Origin: Methylophaga sp.
GTDB lineage: Bacteria; Pseudomonadota; Gammaproteobacteria; Nitrosococcales; Methylophagaceae
NCBI GenBank assembly: GCA_020831825.1
Contig: JAFIFW010000010.1
Coordinates: 204,880 to 268,879, forward strand
Direction: 5' to 3'
Length of the DNA stretch: 64,000 bases
Part shown: positions 25,450 to 35,198 of the stretch, piece after piece
How the letters are laid out: every line of letters begins with the position of its first letter
Position numbering within the stretch: the stretch's first letter is position 1
Notes under the pieces: generated by a model
The model's input: the letters and a program-made list of their open reading frames with translations, nothing else
Databases searched by the model: none
Told to the model about the DNA's origin: nothing
Translations under genes and position numbers: made by a program

Positions 25450-25977
25450 ATGAACAAACATCTTGACTTTTTAAAGCAACGTATTGATGCGCTGACGGAG
25501 TTCAGCGGTAAAACTGTTTCATGGCTGGTTTTGGCAATGGTACTTTTAATCGTCTACGACGTGACCATGCGCTACTGGTTTCAGAGCGGCTCAGTCGCCT
25601 TGCAGGAGCTGGAGTGGCATTTGTTTGCCCTGCTTTTTCTGCTTGGCATGGCCTATACCCACAAGCATGATGGCCATGTGCGGGTCGATATCGTATTTAG
25701 AAGCGGTTTGCTGAATGATCACCAGCGCGCCTGGATCAATCTACTCGGAACCATGTTCTTTCTAATACCTTTCTGTTTGATGGTGCTATTTACCAGTTGG
25801 CCTTTTGTTTATAACTCCTGGCTGTTTTCCGAAACCTCACCGGATCCGGGCGGTTTACCTCATCGGTTTTTAATCAAATCAGCACTTCTGCTGGGCTTTG
25901 GTCTGCTGTTATTGCAAGGCGTCGCTGAATTGATCCGTAATTTACAAATCGTGCTTGGCAAACAGGAGACCCGATAA
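25450..25977 (+). CDS. dctQ: TRAP transporter small permease, DctQ type
   Basis: This 175-residue membrane protein has four TM helices (about residues 20-40, 55-72, 95-118, 140-160) and the DctQ signatures VYDVTMRYWF, LQELEWHLFALLFLLGMAY and HVRVDI. The start at 25450 is chosen because the protein then has a normal DctQ N-terminus; the frame is open further upstream but that part shows no similarity. The stop overlaps the dctM start (TAATG), so the two permeases are coupled. TRAP systems use an ion gradient to import carboxylates or related compounds. Confidence 0.9.
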   Translation: MNKHLDFLKQRIDALTEFSGKTVSWLVLAMVLLIVYDVTMRYWFQSGSVALQELEWHLFALLFLLGMAYTHKHDGHVRVDIVFRSGLLNDHQRAWINLLGTMFFLIPFCLMVLFTSWPFVYNSWLFSETSPDPGGLPHRFLIKSALLLGFGLLLLQGVAELIRNLQIVLGKQETR

Positions 25978-27284
25978 TGGAAGTATGGGCACTGATCATG
26001 TTTGCCGTGCTGTTCCTGCTGTTGCTGGCAGGATTCCCGGTCGCCTTTACCCTGGGTGCAGTGGCGATGTTGTTTGGCGGCATCTTTCTCGGAATCGACT
26101 TTTTTAATTTACTGCCGTTTCGAATCTGGGGTGTGATGACCAATTTCACGCTGCTGGCAGTACCGTTATTTGTCTTTATGGGTGTAGTACTGGAAAAATC
26201 GGGCCTTGCTGAAGAATTGCTTGAGACAATGGGCAGATTGTTTGGTCAGATCCGCGGAGGTCTCGCAATATCGGTGGTACTGGTTGGCGCATTATTGGCA
26301 GCCACCACCGGTGTGGTGGGTGCATCGGTGGTGACAATGGCTGTGATCGCCCTACCTGCCATGCTCAAACGAGGTTATGCGCCCTCACTGGCCAGTGGCA
26401 CCATTGCCGCTTCTGGCACACTGGGTCAAATTATTCCGCCCAGTATCATCCTGATTTTATTGGGCGATGTGATTGGCGTGCCGGTCGGTGAATTGTTTAT
26501 CGGTGCGATTGTGCCGGGCACTCTACTAATTGTGGCTTATATCCTGTACATCGCCTATGTGGCATGGCGTCATCCACATCTGGCACCTGCCAGCCAACAA
26601 AATGATACTGATCTGCCCAACCTTGCCCTGAGCGTCGTTAAGAGTCTGATTCCCCCAGTTTTGCTCATTTTTGCTGTGCTGGGCTCTATTTTCTTTGGCA
26701 TCGCCTCACCCACAGAATCTGCAGCCGTGGGCGCAATGGGAGCCTTGTTGCTCGCAGCACTGCACCGAAAACTCACCCTGAGCACCTTAACTGAAGCCAT
26801 GCAACGCACGACTCGATTGACCAGCATGGTGTTTCTGATTTTTATCGGCGCAACGGCTTTCGGACTGGTATTTGTGGGCATGGGCGGCGACAAGCTGATT
26901 TTGGAAATATTCACTGGCTTGCCAGGTGGAATGTGGACTTTCCTGATTTTCAGCATGTTGCTGATTTTTCTGCTCGGCTTTTTTCTCGACTTCATCGAGA
27001 TCTGTTTTATTGTGGTGCCGGTGATTGCACCTGTCGCCATTTACATGGGCGTTGATCCGCTGTGGTTCGCCCTGTTGATAGCGATTAACCTGCAAACCTC
27101 ATTCCTGACACCACCATTTGGTTTTTCGCTGTTTTACCTGAAAGCCAGTGCCCCTCCGAGCCTGAAACTCAGCGATGTTTATCGAGGTGTTCGCCCGTTT
27201 GTTGCCATACAGTTGCTGGTGTTGGTGACATTGATTGCCTTCCCGGCACTGACACTCTGGTTGCCAGGACTGATGCAGTATTGA
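25977..27284 (+). CDS. dctM: TRAP transporter large permease, DctM type
   Basis: This 435-residue DctM has 11-12 TM helices and family motifs GTLGQIIPPSIILILLGDVIGVPVGELF and TPPFGFSLFYLK. It is the sodium-coupled permease that works with DctQ and a periplasmic binding protein. No binding-protein gene (dctP) is next to it: upstream is the divergent DUF4389 gene and downstream the convergent epmA, which starts its stop codon on the very next base. The substrate is therefore unknown; tripartite tricarboxylate relatives are ruled out by sequence. Confidence 0.92.
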   Translation: MEVWALIMFAVLFLLLLAGFPVAFTLGAVAMLFGGIFLGIDFFNLLPFRIWGVMTNFTLLAVPLFVFMGVVLEKSGLAEELLETMGRLFGQIRGGLAISVVLVGALLAATTGVVGASVVTMAVIALPAMLKRGYAPSLASGTIAASGTLGQIIPPSIILILLGDVIGVPVGELFIGAIVPGTLLIVAYILYIAYVAWRHPHLAPASQQNDTDLPNLALSVVKSLIPPVLLIFAVLGSIFFGIASPTESAAVGAMGALLLAALHRKLTLSTLTEAMQRTTRLTSMVFLIFIGATAFGLVFVGMGGDKLILEIFTGLPGGMWTFLIFSMLLIFLLGFFLDFIEICFIVVPVIAPVAIYMGVDPLWFALLIAINLQTSFLTPPFGFSLFYLKASAPPSLKLSDVYRGVRPFVAIQLLVLVTLIAFPALTLWLPGLMQY

Positions 27285-28250
27285 TCAGTTGTCGCTAAAA
27301 CCAATCGATTGCACCGCAGCAATCTCCCGGGCATCCAGCAATAACATCAATAGCCTGTCCAGCCCCAATGCAATACCACTGCATTGGGGCAAGCCCTGGC
27401 TTTGAGCCATCAGCAAATGTTCATCTATCGGCATTTCTGCCTTGCCTAGTGATTTTCTGACGCGGTTATCTGCCATAAAGCGCTGGCGTAACTCAGTGGC
27501 ATCGGTGAGTTCATCATAGCCGTTGGCAAGCTCTAGTCCGCCGGCATAAAGCTCAAACCGGGCAGCTACTTTGTTTCCTTGTGCATCCTCAACACATTTT
27601 GCCAATTGCGCTTGCGATGCCGGGAAATCATAAATCATCACCGGTGCGGACAATTGAGCCAGCTGCGGTTCAATGCACTGCGTCATCAATAATTCCAGCC
27701 AGCCATCCCGATCAGTTTGCCAGCAGGCAGGCAATGCAGGGATCTTGTCCAATGCCAGCATACGCAGTTCAGTTTCATCTGCGTGATGGCAATCAATCTG
27801 CAAATAATCGCTAAATACTTGTGCGTAGCTGAAATAAACGGCCGGTGCAAAGTCGGTCAGCTTTAGCAGTAACTGATCCAATTCCTGCATTAACATTAAC
27901 AGTGTAAAACCGGGCCGATACCACTCCAGCATAGTGAATTCCGGACTGTGCAGACGCCCTAGCTCACCATTGCGAAACACATGACAGATTTGATAGATGG
28001 GTCCGCTTCCCGCCGCCAGCAAACGCTTCATGGCAAATTCAGGTGAGGTGTGCAGATAACGGCTGTGAGACGTTTCCCCCGCATCACAGTGTGTGGCAAA
28101 ACTGTCCAGATAAGTCGCCGTGGGTGCGGCCGATGACAACATCGGCGTATCGACTTCCAATACAGCTCGCTCAGCAAAAAAATGGCGGACATCAGCCATT
28201 AGCTGAGCCCGCCGTTTTAGTTTGTTTTGCATCAATTCAGTGTCTGCCAT
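27285..28250 (-). CDS. epmA: EF-P lysine aminoacylase EpmA (GenX/PoxA)
   Basis: This 321-residue class II lysyl-tRNA-synthetase-like enzyme lacks the anticodon-binding domain. It has motif 2 (CHVFRNGELGRLHSPEFTMLEWYR) and motif 3 (CSGIALGLDRLLMLLL). EpmA attaches (R)-beta-lysine to a lysine of elongation factor P. The target gene efp is 59 bp upstream on the same strand and the aminomutase epmB is divergent beyond it, so the whole modification set is together. Confidence 0.95.
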   Translation of the reverse strand: MADTELMQNKLKRRAQLMADVRHFFAERAVLEVDTPMLSSAAPTATYLDSFATHCDAGETSHSRYLHTSPEFAMKRLLAAGSGPIYQICHVFRNGELGRLHSPEFTMLEWYRPGFTLLMLMQELDQLLLKLTDFAPAVYFSYAQVFSDYLQIDCHHADETELRMLALDKIPALPACWQTDRDGWLELLMTQCIEPQLAQLSAPVMIYDFPASQAQLAKCVEDAQGNKVAARFELYAGGLELANGYDELTDATELRQRFMADNRVRKSLGKAEMPIDEHLLMAQSQGLPQCSGIALGLDRLLMLLLDAREIAAVQSIGFSDN

Positions 28251-28309
28251 CAGGCAACGCCAATAAAGTCATTCAAGCCGACCGCTGAAGCGCAAAAACC
28301 AAAGTCAGA

Positions 28310-28879
28310 TTAGTCTTTGGCGCGTTCTACATACGATGCTGACCGCGTATCCACCCGCAACACTTCACCGATTTCGATAAATAAAGGCACTCGAACAACC
28401 GCGCCGGTTTCCAATGTCGCAGGCTTGCCGCCACCGCCTGAAGTATCTCCGCGCACACCCGGATCAGTATCCACAACCGCAAGGTTAACAAAGTTAGGTG
28501 GTGTCACCAGCAGAGGCGAGCCATTCCATAGAGTAACGGTGTAAACGTACTGCTCTTTCAGCCAATCCTTGCTCTCAGTAATTGCATTGGCATCTGCCGC
28601 ATATTGCTCAAAGCTTTGTGGATCCATGAAATGCCAGAACTCACCATCGGTGTATGAAAACTCCAGATCCATTTCGACGACATCAGCACTTTCAACCGAA
28701 TCGTTAGACTTGAAGGTACGCTCGTTGACACGACCGGTTTTCAGATTACGGTATTTGACCCGATTGAAGGCCTGTCCCTTACCCGGCTTCACAAATTCGT
28801 TTTCGATAATGCTGCAAGGATCACCATCCAGCATGAATTTCAGTCCGGATTTGAACTCATTGGTACTATAAGTTGCCAT
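28310..28879 (-). CDS. efp: Elongation factor P
   Basis: This 189-residue EF-P has a KOW-like domain I and two OB domains. The modification site K34 is present in the loop KPGKGQAF, fitting the EpmA/EpmB genes on both sides. EF-P relieves ribosome stalling at polyproline stretches. The start at 28879 (MATYSTNEF) is the family start; longer frames upstream run into the epmB promoter region. Only 52 bp separate it from the divergent epmB gene, so the two promoters overlap. Confidence 0.97.
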   Translation of the reverse strand: MATYSTNEFKSGLKFMLDGDPCSIIENEFVKPGKGQAFNRVKYRNLKTGRVNERTFKSNDSVESADVVEMDLEFSYTDGEFWHFMDPQSFEQYAADANAITESKDWLKEQYVYTVTLWNGSPLLVTPPNFVNLAVVDTDPGVRGDTSGGGGKPATLETGAVVRVPLFIEIGEVLRVDTRSASYVERAKD

Positions 28880-28931
28880 GCTAACCTCTTTTAGGGGACG
28901 ATCGTCGTCTGTTTCTAAATCAAAGCGCCCT

Positions 28932-29939
28932 ATGATACCGCAATCACAACCCTGCGCGACAGCTGCCCCTTGGCAACAACTTCTGGCCGAGAGTATCACC
29001 TCCGCAGAAGAATTGTTACAGCGCCTGGGCCTGCAAACACAATTGCAGACACTTGATCCGCTGCGACTGAAAAAATTTCCGGTCAAGGTGACTGCTAGCT
29101 ATATGAGCAAAATGCGTTATGGCGATGCCAGAGATCCACTTTTGTTACAGGTTTTTCCTCTGATTGATGAAGCTTATGAAGCAGAGGGTTTTGTCGCTGA
29201 TCCAGTCGGAGATCATCAGGCAGTTCGTCAGGCGGGCATGCTGCAGAAATATCAGGGACGGGCTTTATTGCTGACCACCGGCGCCTGTGCGATTCACTGT
29301 CGTTACTGTTTCAGGCGACATTTCCCCTACAGCAGCAGTAATCCACTTGCCAGTCAGTGGCAGCAAACGCTGGAGACACTGGCTGCGGATAGCAGTATCA
29401 AGGAAGTGATTCTAAGCGGTGGCGATCCCCTGGTGCTCAGCGATCAGAAACTGTCATCAATCATTGCTGATCTGTCGGAGATCAAACACATCGAAAGACT
29501 TAGAATTCACAGTCGATTACCGCTGGTGCTGCCCGAGCGTATTACTGAACATTTGTGTTGCAGTCTGAGTGAGAGTCGGCTGAATGTGATCATGGTCATC
29601 CATGCCAATCACGCCAATGAGTTTGATGAGGCTACTGCAAAAGCGCTAAGTGCCTTGCAGCAGGCAGGTTGTCAGTTACTCAACCAGACGGTTTTGTTGC
29701 GTGGTATCAATGACAGCGCTGATGCACTGTGCCAACTCAGTGAACAGCTGTCTGCATGTGGCGTGTTGCCCTACTATCTGCACTTGCTGGATCCAGTAGC
29801 TGGTGCCAGTCACTTTGATGTGCCACAAGATCAGGGAGAAGCGCTGATTACCACCATGCGCCAGCGCTTGTCAGGTTATCTGGTACCCAGGCTGGTTCGC
29901 GAAATTGCTGGCCAGCCCAGTAAGACGATTATGGCTTAA
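28932..29939 (+). CDS. epmB: EF-P (R)-beta-lysylation protein EpmB (lysine 2,3-aminomutase family)
   Basis: This 335-residue radical-SAM enzyme has the 4Fe-4S motif C119-x3-C123-x2-C126 followed by FRRHFPY, and the C-terminal block [16 protein letters not shown]. It converts (S)-alpha-lysine to (R)-beta-lysine for EF-P. The start at 28932 aligns with E. coli YjeK. It is divergent from efp and overlaps the convergent citrate synthase gene by 11 bp at the 3' end. Confidence 0.95.
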   Translation: MIPQSQPCATAAPWQQLLAESITSAEELLQRLGLQTQLQTLDPLRLKKFPVKVTASYMSKMRYGDARDPLLLQVFPLIDEAYEAEGFVADPVGDHQAVRQAGMLQKYQGRALLLTTGACAIHCRYCFRRHFPYSSSNPLASQWQQTLETLAADSSIKEVILSGGDPLVLSDQKLSSIIADLSEIKHIERLRIHSRLPLVLPERITEHLCCSLSESRLNVIMVIHANHANEFDEATAKALSALQQAGCQLLNQTVLLRGINDSADALCQLSEQLSACGVLPYYLHLLDPVAGASHFDVPQDQGEALITTMRQRLSGYLVPRLVREIAGQPSKTIMA

Positions 29940-31098
29940 GGCCGCGCTTGCTGATGGGCACGTATTCCCGCTGTTCGCTGCCAATGTATATCTGGGTAGG
30001 TCGATAAATACGATTGTTGGCAATTTGCTCACGCCAGTGAGCCAGCCAACCCGCGCTACGGGCAACCGCAAACAATGCGGTGAACTGATCTTCGGGAATC
30101 CCCATCTCTGAATAGAGAATGCCTGAATAAAAATCAACGTTAGGATAGACGCCTTTATGGCCCAGTCTGTCAGCGCAGACTTCTTCCAGTTTGAGTGCGG
30201 TTTCAAACATTTGATCCAGATGACCGCCGCGTTCCTGAACCAGCTTTTCAACCAGTTTGTGCAGGATTTTGGCACGCGGGTCTTTGACCTTGTATTCACG
30301 ATGGCCCATGCCCCAGATGACTTCCTTGTTGGACAGCTTGTGATCCACCCAGGCTTCCACTTTGTCAGGCGCACCAATTTCCTTGAGCATGCCCACCACC
30401 ATCTGGTTGGCACCACCATGTAACGGGCCTGATAAGGTACCGATCGCCGCAGAAATCACTGCATAAGGTGACGCCAGTGTTGAACCCGCGACCAGCGCGG
30501 CAAAGGTTGAAGCATTCAAAGTATGTTCGGCATGCAGAATCAAACAGACATCCATAATGCGTGCCATCAGCGGGTCCGGCTCTTGCCCTGTGAACATGTA
30601 CAGAAGATTTTCTGCTACCGAGAGATCTGAACGTGGTTCAACCGGGTCATAGCCCTGACGCATGTGTTCCCACATCGCCACCAGCGGGGCCATCTGAGCA
30701 ATGATATTCACTGTCATGTTGCGAACATAATCAATGTCTTCACAGCTATTGGCATCGGTCAGACACTCGGTTCCGGGATAGAACATGCCTAGACTGGAAA
30801 CTGCGGTTTGCAACATGTCCATCGGATGACCTGTTGCCGGGAAATGTCGCATCATTTCACGGATGTGATATTTGGTTCGGTAATGTGCTCTGAGATCTTT
30901 GACGAAGCTTTTCAACGAGGTGTCAGTGGGAAGTTCACCTTCCAGCAGCAGTAGCGTTGTTTCTTCAAAAGTGCTGTTGGCTGCCAGGGTTTCAAGCGGA
31001 TAGCCCCGATAACTCAATATGCCCTTTTCACCGTCGATAAATGAAATGGCAGACTTGGTCGCGGCAACGCCCTCCAGACCCGGTAAAAATTCAGTCAT
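29929..31098 (-). CDS. Citrate synthase, short form
   Basis: This 389-residue citrate/methylcitrate-synthase family enzyme has catalytic residues H227 (GPLHGGAN), H266 (GMGHREY) and D322 (YPNVDFYSG). It condenses acetyl-CoA with oxaloacetate. The length and N-terminus (GLEGVAATKSAISFIDGEKG) match the short dimeric type found in Gram-positives and in 2-methylcitrate synthases, not the 427-residue hexameric GltA common in gammaproteobacteria. No prp genes are nearby, so the main-cycle enzyme is the simpler reading. It overlaps epmB tail to tail. Confidence 0.88.
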   Translation of the reverse strand: MTEFLPGLEGVAATKSAISFIDGEKGILSYRGYPLETLAANSTFEETTLLLLEGELPTDTSLKSFVKDLRAHYRTKYHIREMMRHFPATGHPMDMLQTAVSSLGMFYPGTECLTDANSCEDIDYVRNMTVNIIAQMAPLVAMWEHMRQGYDPVEPRSDLSVAENLLYMFTGQEPDPLMARIMDVCLILHAEHTLNASTFAALVAGSTLASPYAVISAAIGTLSGPLHGGANQMVVGMLKEIGAPDKVEAWVDHKLSNKEVIWGMGHREYKVKDPRAKILHKLVEKLVQERGGHLDQMFETALKLEEVCADRLGHKGVYPNVDFYSGILYSEMGIPEDQFTALFAVARSAGWLAHWREQIANNRIYRPTQIYIGSEQREYVPISKRGLKP

Positions 31099-31199
31099 CT
31101 AGAACCTCTTGATTGTTTAGCTGGTGGAGATTTATCAGAAAGACGCGCCATTATACTGCAATGCTTGGTCGGGAACATCTTCTGACAATTCGCTGATCG

Positions 31200-32495
31200 T
31201 CAGTTGAGCATATCAGCCCAAATATTTTTTGCCCATGCAACCGCATAGTCGCCTTCGATGGCTGTGGCTGTTGCAGAAACTCCGCCGCCGGGCATTGGCA
31301 GCATATCAGCCTGTTCAGCATCATAACGATAAACTGCGGCGACATGTCCCGCTTGATGATCATCAACAAAGCTATAACAGGTATTACTGAAAACCGGTTG
31401 CTGTTCAGGCTGTTCACCACGCATCAGTGCAATAACGGCTGCAGCACAGACTTTGGCTTGTGAGTTGGCAATATGGGCCGACTTGGGAACACCGGCAGAA
31501 ACGGCATCGCCGATCACATGAACCTGCGGCACTGTGAGCGATTCATAACTGCGATAATCCACCCGGCACCATCGCCCGTCGACATCCATTACGCCAGCCA
31601 TCTGGGCGACTTTGCCTGCTTTTTGTGGCGGAATCACATTCAATACATCTGCCTTAAAAGTGTCAAAAGCACTTTCAACCGTCAAGTGGTCGACATCCAC
31701 AGATTCCAGTGGACTCATCGGTTGATATTCGATAAGCCCCGGATACAGTTCACTCCAGGCCTCTACGAACAAAGATTTTTTGGAGACGATATCGACATTT
31801 GCATCCAGTATCACCAACTTGCCACGCGGATTGTGCCGCTTGAGATGCAAAGCCACCTGACAGGCACGTTCGTAAGGCCCCGGTGGGCAACGATAAGGTG
31901 CTGCTGGAATGGTCATGACCATCAGGCCGCCCTGACGCATATCCGTTAACTGATCACGCAGTAATACGCTTTGCGCTCCGGCTTTCCAGGCATGTGGAAC
32001 TCGCTGTTGTGCTTCGGCTGACGCTAGCATCGGCAGTCGACTGTAATCCATATCCAGCCCGGGCGCGACAATCAGTCGATCATAATCAAGCTCAACGTCA
32101 TCATGTAGCAAGACCCGGCGTTTTTCAGTGTCTATCGCAATCACTTCAGCATGAATGATATTCACCCCGTGATTATTGCCAAGTCCATCGTAGCCATGAC
32201 TGAGATCCTGCAAACCACGGCTGTGACTGAGAATCAGATTACTTTGTGGACATGAAACAAAGGTTCGCTGACGCTCAACCATGATGACTTCAAAGTCAGG
32301 TGCCCACATACGGATATATTTCGCCGCGGTGCAGCCTGCAAAACCACCACCGATGATGACAATTCTGGGAGCTTTCCGGGTTTTTTTGCAGGCCATCAAA
32401 GGCACAGACAACAAACTCCCCGCCGCGGTGTAGCCAACACTTTTCAGAAAATCACGGCGTTTAATCGACACAGGGTGACTCTCCGAAACAACCAA
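31200..32495 (-). CDS. Flavocytochrome c sulfide dehydrogenase-like flavoprotein (FccB/SoxF type), Tat-exported
   Basis: This 431-residue protein has a twin-arginine signal (SIKRRDFLKSVGYTAAG). An FAD-binding Rossmann motif (IVIIGGGFAGCTAAKYIR) follows, then the FCSD block FVSCPQSNLILS with a likely redox cysteine, and the C-terminal FCSD domain (SFVDDHQAGHVAAVYRYD). FCSD flavoproteins oxidise sulfide in the periplasm and pass electrons to a small cytochrome c. Its gene starts 2 bp after lipA. No cytochrome partner is adjacent, but a FccA-like cytochrome lies at 54802-55098. Sulfide as substrate is inferred from family. Confidence 0.87.
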   Translation of the reverse strand: MVVSESHPVSIKRRDFLKSVGYTAAGSLLSVPLMACKKTRKAPRIVIIGGGFAGCTAAKYIRMWAPDFEVIMVERQRTFVSCPQSNLILSHSRGLQDLSHGYDGLGNNHGVNIIHAEVIAIDTEKRRVLLHDDVELDYDRLIVAPGLDMDYSRLPMLASAEAQQRVPHAWKAGAQSVLLRDQLTDMRQGGLMVMTIPAAPYRCPPGPYERACQVALHLKRHNPRGKLVILDANVDIVSKKSLFVEAWSELYPGLIEYQPMSPLESVDVDHLTVESAFDTFKADVLNVIPPQKAGKVAQMAGVMDVDGRWCRVDYRSYESLTVPQVHVIGDAVSAGVPKSAHIANSQAKVCAAAVIALMRGEQPEQQPVFSNTCYSFVDDHQAGHVAAVYRYDAEQADMLPMPGGGVSATATAIEGDYAVAWAKNIWADMLN

Positions 32496-32497
32496 AC

Positions 32498-33454
32498 TCA
32501 GGAAACGCTGACGCCTTGCGCCTGCAGATCAGCATGATAGGAAGAACGAACCATCGGGCCACTGGCCACATGCACAAAGCCCATTTGTTTAGCGACTTCA
32601 GCCAGTTGCTCAAACTCTGCCGGCGTGACAAAGCGTTCAACTGCCAGATGATGTCGACTGGGTTGAAGATACTGCCCCAAGGTCAGCATCTGACAGCCAT
32701 GCTGACGTAGATCCTGCATGACCGCATGCACTTCCTCAATGCTTTCACCCAGCCCCAGCATCAGACCTGATTTGGTCGGTACATCCGGGTGCTGGTTCTG
32801 AAAACGCTGAATCAAGTCCAGAGACCACTGATAGTCAGATCCGGGCCTGACAGCCTTGTAGAGTCTCGGAATTGTTTCAAGGTTGTGGTTGAAGATATCG
32901 GGAGGTTGATGTGCAAGTACTTCCAAGGCAAGATCCATTCGTCCACGAAAGTCAGGCACCAATACTTCGATCCTGGTCTGTGGTGACCGCAGGCGTATTT
33001 CACTGATGCAGCGAGTAAAGTGAGCGGCTCCGCCGTCACGCAGGTCATCTCTGTCAACTGAGGTCACGACGACATGCTTGAGTCGCATATCAGCGATCAG
33101 ACTTGCCAGTTGTTGAGGCTCGTTTTCATCCAGTGCATCGGGACGGCCGTGAGCAACATCACAAAACGGACAACGGCGGGTGCAAATGTTGCCCATGATC
33201 ATGAAAGTCGCCGTGCCATGCGCGAAACATTCTCCAAGGTTCGGGCAGGCCGCCTCTTCACAAACGGTGTGCAGATTGTGTTCGCGAATCAGACCTTTAA
33301 GTCTGCTCACTTCTGGATCAGCATGTGATTTTGCTCGGATCCATTCGGGTTTTCGCTTGGGATCGGTTGGCACAATTTTGATCGGAATTCTCGCCACCTT
33401 GGAAGCGCCCTTGAGGGCTTTGACATCACGTTTGGCGTGTTCAGCTTGCGTCAT
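32498..33454 (-). CDS. lipA: Lipoyl synthase
   Basis: This 318-residue radical-SAM enzyme has both iron-sulfur cluster motifs: the auxiliary cluster C65-x4-C70-x5-C76 and the SAM cluster C91-x3-C95-x2-C98 (CTRRCPFC). It inserts two sulfurs into protein-bound octanoyl groups to make lipoate. It overlaps lipB by 4 bp and is followed 2 bp later by a sulfide-dehydrogenase-like flavoprotein. The C-terminal RSSYHA motif contains the serine ligand of the auxiliary cluster. Confidence 0.97.
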   Translation of the reverse strand: MTQAEHAKRDVKALKGASKVARIPIKIVPTDPKRKPEWIRAKSHADPEVSRLKGLIREHNLHTVCEEAACPNLGECFAHGTATFMIMGNICTRRCPFCDVAHGRPDALDENEPQQLASLIADMRLKHVVVTSVDRDDLRDGGAAHFTRCISEIRLRSPQTRIEVLVPDFRGRMDLALEVLAHQPPDIFNHNLETIPRLYKAVRPGSDYQWSLDLIQRFQNQHPDVPTKSGLMLGLGESIEEVHAVMQDLRQHGCQMLTLGQYLQPSRHHLAVERFVTPAEFEQLAEVAKQMGFVHVASGPMVRSSYHADLQAQGVSVS

Positions 33455-34071
33455 GGTTTTATGCTTGCCTGTTGGTTAATCGCTGACAATAACAGCGATG
33501 ACAGTTGTTGTTTTGCCTGAGGCATGGTCAGAGATACGCCAAGGCTTTTCATGTCGATGACCGGCATTCCCGCATAGCCACAGGGATTAATCAAATCAAA
33601 TGGCGTGAGATCCATGTCAACATTAAGACTGATGCCATGATAACAGGCTCCACGCCTGACCCGTAAACCAAGCGCTGCTATCTTGGCGTCATCGACATAA
33701 ACGCCCGGAGCATCTTTTCGCGCGTGAGCCTTTATTCCGTGGTTGTCCAGCAGACAGATAACTGAGGTTTCCAGAAGCGTCACCATTTGGCGAACACCCC
33801 TGTGCATGCGCTTGAGATCGAGCAAGGTATAGATCACTAGTTGTCCGGGACCGTGATAAGTGATCTGACCGCCGCGATCCGATTGCACCAGCGGAATGTC
33901 AGAACTCGTCAGCAAATGCTCAGGCTGTCCATTGTGACCTTGCGTGAACACCGGATAATGCTCCAGTAACCACAGCTCATTCTCCGTTTCCGGCTGACGC
34001 TGGTCGGTAAAGTCCCGCATTTCCTGCAAGGTGCTTGAATAGTCCACCTTGCCGAGATCACGAATCTGCAT
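33451..34071 (-). CDS. lipB: Octanoyl-[acyl carrier protein] transferase
   Basis: This 206-residue LipB has the conserved blocks [15 protein letters not shown], the catalytic lysine in [11 protein letters not shown] and the catalytic cysteine in NPCGYAGM. It moves octanoate from acyl carrier protein to lipoyl domains, the first step of lipoate biosynthesis. It lies 7 bp after ybeD and overlaps lipA, a conserved gammaproteobacterial arrangement. Confidence 0.97.
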   Translation of the reverse strand: MQIRDLGKVDYSSTLQEMRDFTDQRQPETENELWLLEHYPVFTQGHNGQPEHLLTSSDIPLVQSDRGGQITYHGPGQLVIYTLLDLKRMHRGVRQMVTLLETSVICLLDNHGIKAHARKDAPGVYVDDAKIAALGLRVRRGACYHGISLNVDMDLTPFDLINPCGYAGMPVIDMKSLGVSLTMPQAKQQLSSLLLSAINQQASIKP

Positions 34072-34078
34072 CAGGTCG

Positions 34079-34351
34079 CTAGAGTACGTATTTCACCAGC
34101 TCGTGGCTGCTGAGTTCCTGATAAATCGCATCAAGTTGTGCCTTGCTGCTGGCCTGAATCAGCACAGTGACTGAGGTATATTTGCTACCTGAGCTTTGTT
34201 TGCTGCTGACCGCAGCCTCGGGCACTTCGCTTACGTGTTTGCGGACAATTTCAACCACCAGTGCATCGAAGTTATCACTGCTGATGCCCATCGCCTTGAT
34301 GGGGAATTCGCAGGGAAACTCAAGCAGCGTTTCTTGTGTAGTGTCAGCCAA
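34079..34351 (-). CDS. ybeD: YbeD/DUF493 family protein
   Basis: This 90-residue protein starts (from residue 9) LLEFPCEFPIKAMG and contains YTSVTVLIQASSKAQLDAIYQELSSHELVKYVL, the full DUF493 pattern of E. coli YbeD, which has an ACT-like fold. Its position between dacA-side genes and lipB is conserved in enterics. Function is not firmly known; a link to lipoate metabolism has been suggested from its neighbours. It overlaps the transaminase gene by 8 bp. Confidence 0.9.
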   Translation of the reverse strand: MADTTQETLLEFPCEFPIKAMGISSDNFDALVVEIVRKHVSEVPEAAVSSKQSSGSKYTSVTVLIQASSKAQLDAIYQELSSHELVKYVL

Positions 34352-35195
34352 AATTCTGCTCCTGCTTCAACTGCTGATACAGTGCAATCAAGCGTTGCCA
34401 AACTGGACCCGGTTGACCGTTTCCGACCGGATGATCATCCAGTACGGTGACAGGTAACATTTCTCGGGTTGAACTTGAAATCCAGATCTCATCAGCATCA
34501 TGTAATTCGGCTTCAGTGATCATCTGTTGATGCAGTTCGATGCCTGCCTGTTCTGCGAGGCGTAATACAACATCACGGGTGATACCGGGCAATACTTCTG
34601 CATTTTTTTCGGGGGTGTAGATAACGCCATTCTTGACGATATAGGCATTGCTGGCAGCGCCCTCGGTCAGATGTCCGTCTTTTATCAATAAGGCTTCCTG
34701 CGCACCCTGCTCATGCGCCTGCTGTTTAAGCAGACTGTTGGCAAGCAGGGTAATTGCTTTGATGTCACATCGTTGCCACCGGATATCAGGCAAGGTAATG
34801 CACTTGATGCCCTGTGCTTTGAATGCATCAGGAATGGGCTGCATCGGGTTGCTCATAACAAATACCGAAGGCGTCGCATTGGCCGGGAAAAGATGATCTC
34901 TGGGTGCCACGCCACGCGTAACCTGCAAATATACCGCCTGGTCACCCCCACCATTTCGGTCAATCAGTGTCTGAATCATTTCAGACCACTCAGCGTCTGT
35001 CAGTGGGTTATTGATGCGCACGCCATCAAGACTGCGTTGCAACCGGGCAAGATGGCCTTCCAGCTCAAAACAGTGACCCTGATAGACAGGGATTACCTCA
35101 TAGACGCCATCACCTAACAAAAAGCCTCGGTCAAATACTGATACTTTGGCTTGTTCAGCAGCCAGGTACTCGCCATTCAAATAGACTGTTGCCAC
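34344..35195 (-). CDS. dat: D-amino acid transaminase (class IV PLP aminotransferase)
   Basis: This 283-residue class IV aminotransferase begins VYLNGEYLAAEQAKVSVFDRGFLLGDGVYEV. It has the PLP-binding lysine region (ITLLANSLLKQQA) and LTEGAASNAYIVKNG. The sequence fits D-alanine aminotransferase better than branched-chain or aminodeoxychorismate lyase enzymes, though family overlap makes specificity uncertain. Its place between the D,D-carboxypeptidase gene (3-bp gap) and ybeD supports a role with D-Ala/D-Glu for peptidoglycan. Confidence 0.85.
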   Translation of the reverse strand: MATVYLNGEYLAAEQAKVSVFDRGFLLGDGVYEVIPVYQGHCFELEGHLARLQRSLDGVRINNPLTDAEWSEMIQTLIDRNGGGDQAVYLQVTRGVAPRDHLFPANATPSVFVMSNPMQPIPDAFKAQGIKCITLPDIRWQRCDIKAITLLANSLLKQQAHEQGAQEALLIKDGHLTEGAASNAYIVKNGVIYTPEKNAEVLPGITRDVVLRLAEQAGIELHQQMITEAELHDADEIWISSSTREMLPVTVLDDHPVGNGQPGPVWQRLIALYQQLKQEQNFG

Positions 35196-35198
35196 TCA

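Noticed and set aside
28880..29086. Longer EF-P frame reaching 29086
   Set aside because: The extra residues are antisense to epmB and lack similarity to any EF-P; the family start is at 28879.
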